Made by a program: the position numbers and the translations under genes | Notes under the pieces: generated by a model | Told to the model about the DNA's origin: nothing | Seen by the model: only the letters and a program-made list of their open reading frames with translations | Databases searched by the model: none | From: Clostridia bacterium | GTDB lineage: Bacteria; Bacillota_A; Clostridia; Christensenellales; Aristaeellaceae | DNA length: 30,124 nucleotides | Assembly: GCA_017518705.1 (NCBI GenBank) | Contig: JAFWUC010000001.1 | Location: 1-30,124 of the forward strand | Direction of reading: 5' to 3' | Shown: piece by piece, positions 6,448-13,405 of the stretch | How positions within the stretch are numbered: the first letter of the stretch is position 1 | Layout of the letters: every line of letters starts with the position of its first letter

Positions 6448-7725
6448 TCACATCTCCTCCACGATAACTCCCCAGTCCTGCGTGCCGTCACGGCGGTCGG
6501 GGAACACGATGCGGGCGTCTTCAGTCTTTTCCAGCCTGCCCACGCAGCTCTTCGCCCCGCTCACGGGATCGAGCAGGCTGCACACCGGGCGTTCAAAGGG
6601 CAGGGCGGCGGTGTTCACGCTGATGTCCTCCCCCTCCGGCGAATAGGCGACAAAGCCCTTCGGCATGAGCAGCGCGGCCTTGTAAAAATGCTTTTCGCCG
6701 TTTCCGACTATGTAATCAGACGCCTCTTTGCCTTCAGTAAAGCCGTACTCAAGCATAAGCGCCTTCAGATGCCTCATCTGCCCGCTGCCGGGGTCGTGCA
6801 GCGCCTCGTCCCAGGTGTTGAGCGGCCCGTAGGAGCCTTTGAACTGCGGCTTATAAAACTGCATGATGGAGTTGTCCCCGTAGGTATGGCCCGCCGCGCC
6901 GCTGAGCACGCTCCACCAGGCGTAGCGTCTCACGTCGTACGCCAGCCAGCGGGGCCGGCTCGGGTCGTGCAGGCCGTGGGGTATCAGCTCATACCCGGGC
7001 TCGCCGTCCAGTGTGGGCATGTCCGGGCAGGTCTTAAGGTCGTTTAGGGCGTAGTTATAGTTGTCCTCGCCGTAGAACACGTCGTTGTCGTCCCACGCGC
7101 CCAGATTTTTCTGGGTGTAGTCCCTGTGGCCGCTCTGGAACATGTTGAAGTCCAGCCAGGGGCTGTCCTTGAACCACATGGAGGAATCGCACCTGCCGAA
7201 GGGATGGTAGCCCACGAGCATCCCGGGGCACAGGCGCTTGAACTCGCGGCCCATCAGCTCGAACACGTCTTTGGCCGCGTCGCCCCTCACGTCGCCGCCC
7301 AGCAGCCAGATCACGTTGTCTTCCCTGCCGAAGGTGTCAGCCAGGAAGCGCACGTAGCCGGGCGCGTTGTCCGCGTTCAGCTTCCCGTCCTTCGCGAAAC
7401 TGCCCCAGGAGGGCAGCAGCGCCATGAACATGCCCAGGTTCGCCGCCTCGCGCACTATGTCCAGCACGTGCTCCCAGAAGCCTTCCCGGGCGGGGCGGGC
7501 AAAGTCGTCGTCCGTGAGCGCGCGTTTGCCGTCCAGGGTGGCAAAGCTGCCGTGATGCACCAAGGTGGCCTGTATCACGTTAAAGCCTTTCCCCGCGCGG
7601 TTTTTAAGATAGACCGAAGCCTCCTCGCGGCTTAAGCGGCTGAACAGCAGCCAGGCAGTGTCGCCCAGCCAGAAAAACGGCTCGCCGTCCAGGTTAAAGT
7701 AACGTCCCTGAGTTGTAAGCTTCAT
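6448..7725 (-). CDS. GH140/DUF4038-like glycoside hydrolase (putative apiosidase-type)
   Basis: A 425-residue TIM-barrel glycosidase of the DUF4038 (GH140-related) type. The N-terminus has the characteristic FFWLGDTAWLLFSRLSREEA (residues 17-36), followed by VIWLLGGDVRGD (138-149, Asp145 a candidate acid/base) and LDGEPGYE (239-246, Glu242 a candidate nucleophile). The last ~90 residues form a small beta domain of the type often found after DUF4038. Characterised GH140 members release apiose from rhamnogalacturonan-II fragments, but the family is broad and the substrate here is not established. There is no signal peptide, so it is probably cytosolic. The start has a good GGAGGAAAAGCC-ATG site. 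No convincing promoter lies in the 95 bp upstream, so expression may depend on read-through past the rpsR terminator. Confidence 0.85.
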   Translation of the reverse strand: MKLTTQGRYFNLDGEPFFWLGDTAWLLFSRLSREEASVYLKNRAGKGFNVIQATLVHHGSFATLDGKRALTDDDFARPAREGFWEHVLDIVREAANLGMFMALLPSWGSFAKDGKLNADNAPGYVRFLADTFGREDNVIWLLGGDVRGDAAKDVFELMGREFKRLCPGMLVGYHPFGRCDSSMWFKDSPWLDFNMFQSGHRDYTQKNLGAWDDNDVFYGEDNYNYALNDLKTCPDMPTLDGEPGYELIPHGLHDPSRPRWLAYDVRRYAWWSVLSGAAGHTYGDNSIMQFYKPQFKGSYGPLNTWDEALHDPGSGQMRHLKALMLEYGFTEGKEASDYIVGNGEKHFYKAALLMPKGFVAYSPEGEDISVNTAALPFERPVCSLLDPVSGAKSCVGRLEKTEDARIVFPDRRDGTQDWGVIVEEM

Positions 7726-7779
7726 GGCTTTTCCTCCAGTTTGACTTGTCGCGGGCTCCCGCGCCCGACTTCCGGGGAT

Positions 7780-7812
7780 AAAAAAACGCGGCGGGGGAAA
7801 TTATCCCCCGCC
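7780..7812 (-). terminator. terminator of the rpsF-ssb-rpsR operon
   Basis: A perfect 9-bp stem GGCGGGGGA (7790-7798) and TCCCCCGCC (7804-7812) with a 5-nt loop. On the minus strand it is followed by GCG and seven Ts (plus 7780-7786). It begins 8 bp after the rpsR stop. Confidence 0.93.
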
Positions 7813-7820
7813 ATAAGCGT

Positions 7821-8078
7821 TTAGTCCTGGCTGTAAGGCAGCAGTGCGATGGCCCTAGCGCGCTTGATAGCGGTGGAGAGCTGGCGCTGATGCTCGGCGC
7901 ACACGCCCGTCATGCGGCGGGGCAGGATCTTTCCGCGCTCGGAAGTGAACTTCTTGAGCCTGAGAATATCCTTGTAATCGATGTGCTGGATCTTGTCAAC
8001 GCAGAAGGTGCAGACCTTCCTGCGGGGCTTGTGGCCGCGAGGGCGGCGGGCCATACGATCGGCTCTATCTTCAGACAT
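7821..8078 (-). CDS. rpsR: 30S ribosomal protein S18
   Basis: An 85-residue S18, a small-subunit protein that pairs with S6 on the platform. [12 protein letters not shown] (20-30) and GVCAEHQ (59-64) put Cys23, Cys26, Cys60 and His63 in place for zinc binding, the zinc-containing (C+) form. The conserved core [18 protein letters not shown] follows. The ATG at 8078 is chosen because AGGAGG lies seven bases upstream; an in-frame start 11 codons earlier has no ribosome site. It is last in the rpsF-ssb-rpsR operon, after a 131-bp structured spacer. Confidence 0.96.
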   Translation of the reverse strand: MSEDRADRMARRPRGHKPRRKVCTFCVDKIQHIDYKDILRLKKFTSERGKILPRRMTGVCAEHQRQLSTAIKRARAIALLPYSQD

Positions 8079-8118
8079 AATTTTCCTCCTAATACTTGTG
8101 AAAACGGACACTCGGCCG

Positions 8119-8199
8119 GGGACGTTTCTGCCCCGTCCCGATCATATCGGGAAATGTGCCCCAAAACCCCGGGGGTTTTGTGTTACGCGCCTATGCGCG
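8119..8199 (-). promoter_or_regulatory. structured ssb-rpsR spacer with four inverted repeats
   Basis: Four hairpins are possible in this transcribed spacer: GGGACG/CGTCCC (8119-8124, 8134-8139); CCCGAT/ATCGGG (8137-8142, 8146-8151); CAAAACCCC/GGGGTTTTG (8162-8170, 8172-8180); and CGCGC/GCGCG (8186-8190, 8195-8199). The first two share 8137-8139 and cannot form together. No U-tract follows any of them, so simple termination is unlikely. A regulatory or RNA-processing role for rpsR is inference. Confidence 0.5.
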
Positions 8200-8209
8200 C
8201 ACGGTATTA

Positions 8210-8644
8210 TTAAAACGGCAGCTCGTCGTCGTCCGCTTCCTCCATCTGGGAAGGATGGTAAGCGGGTGCGGGAGCGGCGGTCTCGCCGCGGGGGGCTGTT
8301 TCGGCGTTTTCGCGCCTTTCCCCGTCTCCCATGGGAGTTACAAACTCCGCTTCGTCAACCACGACCTCTGTCACGTAGCGCCTGGTCCCGTCCTGCGCAT
8401 CATAGGAACGGGTCTGCAGGGTACCCACGATGCCGATCTTCTTGCCCTTGGTAAAATACCGGGTCACGAAATCGGCCTGGGCTCTCCACGCGACACAGGA
8501 GATGAAATCCGCTTCCCTCACGCCCTGCTGGTTCGCGAACTTGCGCTGTACGGCGACGGTGAAATTGCACCGGTTGACGCCGCCCTGGGTGGTATAGGGT
8601 TCCGGATCTTTAGTGAGGTTTCCGACGAGTATAACCTTATTCAT
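8210..8644 (-). CDS. ssb: single-stranded DNA-binding protein
   Basis: A 144-residue SSB that coats single-stranded DNA in replication, recombination and repair. The OB fold spans residues 1-105, starting MNKVILVGNLTKDPE and including NFTVAVQRKF and the EADFISCVAW segment. A disordered Gly/Ala/Pro-rich tail leads to the acidic tip DDELPF (139-144), the docking site for partners; RecJ, one known client in other bacteria, is encoded at 17996-20311. It is the middle gene of rpsF-ssb-rpsR, the usual arrangement in Bacillota. The ribosome site (CAGGTAG) is weaker than those of its neighbours. Confidence 0.97.
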   Translation of the reverse strand: MNKVILVGNLTKDPEPYTTQGGVNRCNFTVAVQRKFANQQGVREADFISCVAWRAQADFVTRYFTKGKKIGIVGTLQTRSYDAQDGTRRYVTEVVVDEAEFVTPMGDGERRENAETAPRGETAAPAPAYHPSQMEEADDDELPF

Positions 8645-8676
8645 AGACTACCTGCTTTCAGATAACTGCGTACTGA

Positions 8677-9153
8677 TTATTCGATCTCGGTCTGGGATTC
8701 CTCGGTAGCGTCGACGACCGTTTCGGCAGCAGCCTCAGCGGCTTCCGCGGCCTCGGCGGGCTGAGCGGGCGCCTCTTTGGCGGGCTCGGCAGCCTCAGCG
8801 GTCTCCTCGGCGGGAGCGGCTTCCCTGGGCGCGTATGGCTTCAGGGGCTCGCGCTTCGCGGGGATCTCGCTTTCCAGACGGGTCACGAGATAGCGGATGC
8901 ACGCGTCGCTGATCTTGAAGTTTCTCTCAAGCTCACGGGGCAGCTCGCTGGGGGCGGACATGTACATGAGCACATAGTAGCCCTCGGTCTTGTAGTTGAT
9001 GGGGTACGCCAGGCGGCGCTTGCCCCACTCGTCCACGCGCTCTACCTTGCCGCCGTTGTTCTCGACAACGGAGCTGAAGCGGCTGATCACGTCCTGCCTC
9101 GCCTGGTCTTCCAGAGCGGCGTCCAGAACGTACATGACTTCGTACTTGTTCAT
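8677..9153 (-). CDS. rpsF: 30S ribosomal protein S6 with an Ala/Glu-rich C-terminal extension
   Basis: A 158-residue S6, partner of S18 on the 30S platform. Residues 1-~100 are the usual fold (MNKYEVMYVLDAALEDQ, EWGKRRLAYPINYKTEGYY, then the FKISDACIRYLVTR helix/strand). S6 is usually 95-135 residues; here about 50 low-complexity residues follow, rich in Ala, Glu and Pro. The tail composition is not evidence of foreign origin, since acidic S6 tails occur elsewhere. The ATG at 9153 is chosen because AAAGGAGG lies eight bases upstream and MNKYEV matches family N-termini. It is the first gene of the rpsF-ssb-rpsR operon. Confidence 0.96.
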   Translation of the reverse strand: MNKYEVMYVLDAALEDQARQDVISRFSSVVENNGGKVERVDEWGKRRLAYPINYKTEGYYVLMYMSAPSELPRELERNFKISDACIRYLVTRLESEIPAKREPLKPYAPREAAPAEETAEAAEPAKEAPAQPAEAAEAAEAAAETVVDATEESQTEIE

Positions 9154-9218
9154 TAAATATCCTCCTTTTGGACTATACGGCCCTGCCTTTTCCTGCAGAG
9201 CAAGGATGCGCATTTGTT

Positions 9219-9247
9219 ATAATAACACAGCCGGGTCAATATTGCAA
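9219..9247 (-). promoter_or_regulatory. candidate promoter of rpsF
   Basis: On the minus strand TTGCAA (plus 9242-9247), a 17-bp spacer, then TATTAT (plus 9219-9224), placing the start near 9212 and a ~59-nt leader ahead of rpsF. The leader can form a small CTGC/GCAG stem and has a CCG trinucleotide. In other Bacillota an S6:S18-binding RNA lies here, but I cannot confirm the fold. Confidence 0.55.
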
Positions 9248-9370
9248 GCGCATTTTGAATTTTAACAATGCGGATTTAACACGCGCTCTCCCCTGTTTGC
9301 CCCCCGCGCGCCGCCCCGCCCGGTTTTCCGGGATTATTTGTCCAAAACGGGCATTTTGTCATGTTCCCGG

Positions 9371-9399
9371 TGGAAAAACCCGCCCGAATCTGCTATAAT
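9371..9399 (+). promoter_or_regulatory. promoter of the PfkB kinase/lyxose isomerase pair
   Basis: TGGAAA (9371-9376), a 17-bp spacer, TATAAT (9394-9399). The predicted start is near 9406, ~24 nt before the ATG. It is divergent from the rpsF promoter; the C-rich tract between them (about 9290-9325) shows no clear element. Confidence 0.75.
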
Positions 9400-9429
9400 C
9401 GGAATGCATAACGGACGGAGATGATGATT

Positions 9430-10476
9430 ATGGAAGCTTCTGCCGAAACCAAATCGCTTAAGGGCATATGCGTCGCCGGCAACATAGTCGCGGACGTGGT
9501 CAAGAACATAGACGCCTACCCCGGCGTGGGCATGCTGGCGAACATAAAAAGCGTGTCGCTGGCGGTGGGCGGCGCGGTGCCTAACGTGGGCATAGACTTA
9601 AAGACGCTGGACCCGGACCTGCCCGTTGCCGGGCTGGGGCTCGTGGGAGACGACGAGTACGGCAGGTTCATACTCTCCCGCCTCGCCAAAAGCGGCATGG
9701 ACATAAGCGGCATACGCGTCTCCCCCACTGCGCTGACCAGCTTCAGCGACGTTATGAGCCTGCCCGGGGGCGAGCGCACCTTCTTCCACGCCCGGGGCGC
9801 CAACGCCGAGTTCGGGCCAGGTCACATAGAGCTGGACCGCCTCGGTTGCCGCATCCTCCACATAGGCTACATACTTTTGCTGGACCGCTTCGACGCTCCC
9901 GACCCCGAATACGGCACCGTCATGGCGCGCTTCCTTAAGGACGTGCAGGCGCGGGGCATACTGACCAGCGTGGACCTGGTGTCCGACACTTCCGGCAAGT
10001 TCGCCCGCACCGTGCTGCCCGCGCTAAAGTACTGCGACTACTCTATCGCCAACGAGTTCGAATGCTGCCGGGTTTGGGGGATCGAGCCCCGCCTACCCAG
10101 CGGGGAGCTGGACACGGCAGCCGTCAGAAGCGCGATGGAGCGCACGCTTGACGCCGGGGCGATGAAAAAGGTTATCGTGCACGCCCCCGAAGCGGGCATG
10201 TGTTTGAGCCGCGAAAGCGGCTTCACCCTGTGCCCTTCCCTCGACATACCCGAAGACATGATCAAGGGCAGCGTGGGCGCGGGCGACGCCTTCTGCGCGG
10301 GCGCGCTCACGGGCATATACCGGGGCATGGACGATATGGACATGCTCGAATTCGCCTCCGCCGCGGCGGGCTGCAGCCTGATGAGCGTGAGCGCGGTGGG
10401 CGGCATGATGGACTTTGAGGCGGTGTACAGGTTCATGCGCGCCTTCCCCCGCAAAAAGCTGCCGGGCATGGTATAA
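9430..10476 (+). CDS. PfkB/ribokinase-family carbohydrate kinase
   Basis: A 348-residue sugar kinase. N-terminal CVAGNIVADVV (14-24) and VGGAVPNVGIDLKTL (46-60) match the PfkB sugar-binding face; GLVGDDEYG (70-78) is the first family signature. KGSVGAGDAFCAGAL (279-293) is the second, with catalytic-base Asp286 and the GAGD anion hole. It transfers ATP phosphate to a sugar hydroxyl; fructose, ribose and similar sugars are common substrates in the family, and sequence alone does not decide. The ATG at 9430 is preferred because GACGGAG sits nine bases before it, while the ATGs at 9421 and 9424 are too close. It is co-transcribed with the isomerase 30 bp downstream, whose ketose product would be a natural substrate (inference). 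Confidence 0.88.
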   Translation: MEASAETKSLKGICVAGNIVADVVKNIDAYPGVGMLANIKSVSLAVGGAVPNVGIDLKTLDPDLPVAGLGLVGDDEYGRFILSRLAKSGMDISGIRVSPTALTSFSDVMSLPGGERTFFHARGANAEFGPGHIELDRLGCRILHIGYILLLDRFDAPDPEYGTVMARFLKDVQARGILTSVDLVSDTSGKFARTVLPALKYCDYSIANEFECCRVWGIEPRLPSGELDTAAVRSAMERTLDAGAMKKVIVHAPEAGMCLSRESGFTLCPSLDIPEDMIKGSVGAGDAFCAGALTGIYRGMDDMDMLEFASAAAGCSLMSVSAVGGMMDFEAVYRFMRAFPRKKLPGMV

Positions 10477-10506
10477 CAAGCGCGATACAGGAAAGGAGTC
10501 TTAAGT

Positions 10507-11193
10507 ATGAAACGCTCCGAGATCAACCGGGCGCTTAAGGAAATGGAAGCCGCGTGCAGAAAATACAGCTGCTTCCTGCCGCCCTTCTGCGGCTATACCC
10601 CCGAACAGTGGCAGAACCTGGGGCACGAGTTTGACGAGATCCGCGAGTGCATGCTGGGCTGGGACATAACCGACTTCGGCACGGGCGAGTTTGACCGGGT
10701 GGGCTTTTCCCTGATAACCGTCCGCAACGGCAGCCGCGCCCTGCCGGACAAGTATCCGAAGCCTTACGCCGAAAAACTGCTGTACCTTAAGGAAGGCCAA
10801 AAGTGCCCCAACCACTTCCACTGGTTCAAAACGGAAGACATAATCAACCGGGGCGGCGGCAACGTGCTTATCCGCGTGTACAACAGCCTGCCCAACGAGG
10901 AGATAGACCGGGAAAGCCCCGTGACCGTGCATACGGACGGACGCGTGCGCACGGTGCCCGCCGGCACGCAGGTGCGCCTTGAGCCCGGGGAAAGCATATC
11001 CGTCACCCGGGGGCTGTACCACGATTTCGAGGTGGAGAAGGGCACGGGCAGCGTGCTGCTGGGCGAAGTGAGCCAGTGCAACGACGACAACGCCGACAAC
11101 CGCTTCAATCCCCCCGTGGGGCGCTTCCCAAAAATAGAAGAGGACGAGCCCCCGTACCGCCTGCTGTGCAACGAGTACCCACCCGCTAAATAA
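10507..11193 (+). CDS. D-lyxose ketol-isomerase-like cupin
   Basis: A 228-residue cupin matching the D-lyxose isomerase family, which interconverts D-lyxose and D-xylulose and often also D-mannose and D-fructose. Metal ligands appear as NHFHWFKTED (102-111; His103, His105, Glu110) and GLYHDFEVEKG (169-179; His172). The N-terminal part (MKRSEINRALKEME, GWDITDFGTGEFD) and the closing NRFNPPVGRFPKIEEDE are family-typical. The start is clear, with AAAGGAG before the ATG. It follows the PfkB kinase and converges on the polyol dehydrogenase with only 11 bp between stop codons. No terminator hairpin is seen there, so the two transcripts may overlap. Confidence 0.88.
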   Translation: MKRSEINRALKEMEAACRKYSCFLPPFCGYTPEQWQNLGHEFDEIRECMLGWDITDFGTGEFDRVGFSLITVRNGSRALPDKYPKPYAEKLLYLKEGQKCPNHFHWFKTEDIINRGGGNVLIRVYNSLPNEEIDRESPVTVHTDGRVRTVPAGTQVRLEPGESISVTRGLYHDFEVEKGTGSVLLGEVSQCNDDNADNRFNPPVGRFPKIEEDEPPYRLLCNEYPPAK

Positions 11194-11204
11194 AAAACGA
11201 TAGA

Positions 11205-12353
11205 TTACAGATCCGACACTATGCGCTCGTACAGCCCGTCTCCGGGGGTAAGGGCGCAGTATTTTTGCGCCGCAGCCGCAAGCCCGTGCGCCTTGTAAAA
11301 CGCCCGCACCTCGCTTGTGCCCTCGTCGGTGTTTTCGTACAGGAAGCCCGCGCGGATGGCTTTGGCAAGGTTGGCGGGATCTTTTCCCGCCTTAAGGCAC
11401 AGAACAGCCGGACCGACCAGCCTGTCGCGCGCGCCCAGCTTTCTGCGGCTGTCCGCGCCCAGCCTCTGAAGCCCGTCCTCTATATACGGGTTTTCCAGCA
11501 GGCCGATTATCTTTTCCCGCCAGGCGGCCATTTCCTCTTCCCCGAAGCCGAACTCGCTTTCCAGTCCCGCGCTGCTCTCAGTAAGCGCGCCTTCCAGCGT
11601 TTTTCTGAGCTCCGGGTCCTTTACCGCTTCCAGCGAGGTCCTGAAACCCTTCGGCAGCCCCAGATAGCTTAAAAGTGCGTGAGCCATGTTCAGGGTGTAC
11701 AGCTTCCGGGTCTCCTCCCGCTCTATATCGTCCGTGAAAAGCAGCCGCGGCGCTTTGGGCGGGGGGCATTTTAATTCCTTAATGCTGACGGTCTGGGTCT
11801 CCCAGCCGTTGTTCCACAGCGCAAGGGGGTCTTCTTCCCTGAGTCGCCCCGGCGTCGGGGGCGATATGCACATCGCGAAAATGCCCGTCACGCCCACGCT
11901 GTCCTTAAAATACCTTCGGGCGGCAGGGCTCAGCCGCTCCTCCATGAGCGCCTTAAAGTACGCGTCGGGGCGGGCCATGTTCACGTTCATCATCACGTCC
12001 ATGTTTAGGCCGCTCACCGCCCGCTGTTCGAACAGGGGGCACAGCATGTCCGCCACCTCGGGCAGCCTGGGCTCGTGCACGGCTATGTCCAGCAGCAGCC
12101 CCTCTTCTTCGAACAGCGCCTTGAGCGCCGTTTCGTCGGACGTGTGCAGCGCCTTAAAGCCGCTGACAGGGCGCCTGCTTATCCCCTCCCGGGTCGCCCT
12201 GAAAACGGTGTAGCTCTGCGCTTTATTCAGGGCATCGGTAAGCTCCCGGTCTATGTCGACATATACCGTGCGGAAGCCCTCCGCCTCGCGGAAACTGTCC
12301 CCCACGAAGCCGCGCCCTATGCGCCCCGCGCCCCAGATTACTATGGTCCTCAT
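11205..12353 (-). CDS. mannitol dehydrogenase-family (mannitol-1-phosphate 5-dehydrogenase-like) oxidoreductase
   Basis: A 382-residue NAD(P)-dependent polyol or polyol-phosphate dehydrogenase. The Rossmann N-terminus is IVIWGAGRIGRGFVGDSF (4-21). The long-chain polyol dehydrogenase catalytic pattern K-x4-N-x2-H is present at Lys217, Asn222, His225 (RKLYTLNMAH). Length fits MtlD (~380) better than the ~500-residue mannitol 2-dehydrogenases, but identity to mtlD is not certain enough for a symbol. The start at 12353 is preferred because the protein then begins at the Rossmann strand (MRTIVIWGAG) and its ATG overlaps the upstream GNAT stop as ATGA, a coupling arrangement. It is the last gene of a five-gene operon. 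Confidence 0.83.
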   Translation of the reverse strand: MRTIVIWGAGRIGRGFVGDSFREAEGFRTVYVDIDRELTDALNKAQSYTVFRATREGISRRPVSGFKALHTSDETALKALFEEEGLLLDIAVHEPRLPEVADMLCPLFEQRAVSGLNMDVMMNVNMARPDAYFKALMEERLSPAARRYFKDSVGVTGIFAMCISPPTPGRLREEDPLALWNNGWETQTVSIKELKCPPPKAPRLLFTDDIEREETRKLYTLNMAHALLSYLGLPKGFRTSLEAVKDPELRKTLEGALTESSAGLESEFGFGEEEMAAWREKIIGLLENPYIEDGLQRLGADSRRKLGARDRLVGPAVLCLKAGKDPANLAKAIRAGFLYENTDEGTSEVRAFYKAHGLAAAAQKYCALTPGDGLYERIVSDL

Positions 12354-12907
12354 TTTTTCCGTGTGTCCGCGGCGCTCCAGATTACGCCCCTGCCGTTCCA
12401 CCTGACCACGGTCTCGTAGCCCAGGCGGGCATACCAGTTCTCCAGGTGGGTATAGTGGATAAAGGAGATGTCGTAGCCCTCATCCTTCAGCAGTTGGGTG
12501 GCCTTTTCGACCATCTTGAGGCCTATCCCCCGCTTTCTGTACTCGGGGACCGTGCCCACGCAGCCGGGGCCCGCGACGCGCGCGCCCTCGAACTCGCACA
12601 TCTTGTCCACGTTGCAGAAGCTTACGATCTTATCCCCGTCAAAGGCGCAGAACGTCCTGCGGCCCGGACCGAAGTACTGCACCCAGTCCTCGTCCACTTT
12701 GGCCACCGCTTCCTTGAGCGGCGCGTTGGGGCCGGTATATATGCCGAAAGTGATGTTTTCCGGGCATGAGAGCGGGACCCTGCCGCTTTCCCAGTCCCTA
12801 AGCCATATCACCTGCTCGACGCATACGTCGTCTTCGGGCATGCTGCGTATGCTTTCCCTTTCGAAAAAGCCGGGACTGACCGCTTCGAACAGCTTCGCGT
12901 AATCCAT
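12350..12907 (-). CDS. GNAT-family N-acetyltransferase
   Basis: A 185-residue GNAT protein. The acetyl-CoA binding motif A is PEYRKRGIGLKMVEKATQLL (Arg-x-x-Gly-x-Gly type), and the C-terminal motif B runs SFIHYTHLENWYARLGYE, with a Tyr that could be the general acid. The N-terminal ~90 residues are less conserved and presumably set the substrate, which cannot be predicted. The ATG at 12907 is chosen over a GTG five codons upstream because GGGAGGTC lies just before it. It overlaps the dehydrogenase by 4 bp and follows the lipoprotein gene. Confidence 0.86.
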   Translation of the reverse strand: MDYAKLFEAVSPGFFERESIRSMPEDDVCVEQVIWLRDWESGRVPLSCPENITFGIYTGPNAPLKEAVAKVDEDWVQYFGPGRRTFCAFDGDKIVSFCNVDKMCEFEGARVAGPGCVGTVPEYRKRGIGLKMVEKATQLLKDEGYDISFIHYTHLENWYARLGYETVVRWNGRGVIWSAADTRKK

Positions 12908-12928
12908 ATTGACCTCCCACAAACGTAG

Positions 12929-13399
12929 TTAATCCGGGAAAAACACCCCGCACAGGCGGTATCCGCCGTCCGTCAGGACGAAATACGCGTAAAACGCGCA
13001 GTCGAAGTCCATGCCTTCGCCAAAGTCGCGGTATACGCTCACGTTCACCTTTATCCTGCCGTCGTCCAGCTTTTGCGCCTCCTCGGTCTGCACCTCGCAG
13101 TCCTCCGGCGGGGGCACGTCTCCTTCCGCGGGGGCGAATTCCTCCCCGGCGAAGATCAGCCGGCAGACTTCGTCGTCCGGCTTTTCGGCGTCCTCCGGGT
13201 GGAGCTCGCGCCGGCTATCCGCCGCCTGACAGGCCAGTTCCCCTCCCGGCGCGCCTTCAAAGGACGTCAGCAGCGTGCAGCGGGAGATGAGCCGGATGAT
13301 ATCCATGTACTCCGGCTCCGGCGCGCTTTCTGCGGCACAGCCCCACAGCAGGCACAGCGCCAGCAGCGCGCACAGCGCTTTTTTAAATACGGCGGCCAT
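12929..13399 (-). CDS. uncharacterised lipoprotein
   Basis: A 156-residue protein that I do not recognise. It has a lipoprotein signal: basic MAAVFKK, a hydrophobic stretch, then LLWGC with the lipidated Cys at residue 21 (Trp at -2 is unusual). The mature part is acidic and Pro/Glu-rich in the middle (AEGDVPPPEDCEVQTEE). It then resembles a small beta-sheet domain (GRIKVNVSVYRDFG, YAYFVLTDGGYRLCGVFF), as in short secreted domains of Clostridia with NTF2-like or cystatin-like folds, but this is only an impression. It starts 6 bp after the nucleoside kinase stop, with AGGTGATAA as ribosome site overlapping that stop. Confidence 0.75.
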   Translation of the reverse strand: MAAVFKKALCALLALCLLWGCAAESAPEPEYMDIIRLISRCTLLTSFEGAPGGELACQAADSRRELHPEDAEKPDDEVCRLIFAGEEFAPAEGDVPPPEDCEVQTEEAQKLDDGRIKVNVSVYRDFGEGMDFDCAFYAYFVLTDGGYRLCGVFFPD

Positions 13400-13405
13400 A
13401 GTTTA

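Noticed and set aside
9301..9340. C-rich tract with a CCCGG/CCGGG stem between rpsF and the PfkB gene
   Set aside because: A five-base stem without a T-tract or conserved motif, outside both predicted transcripts; no function can be supported.
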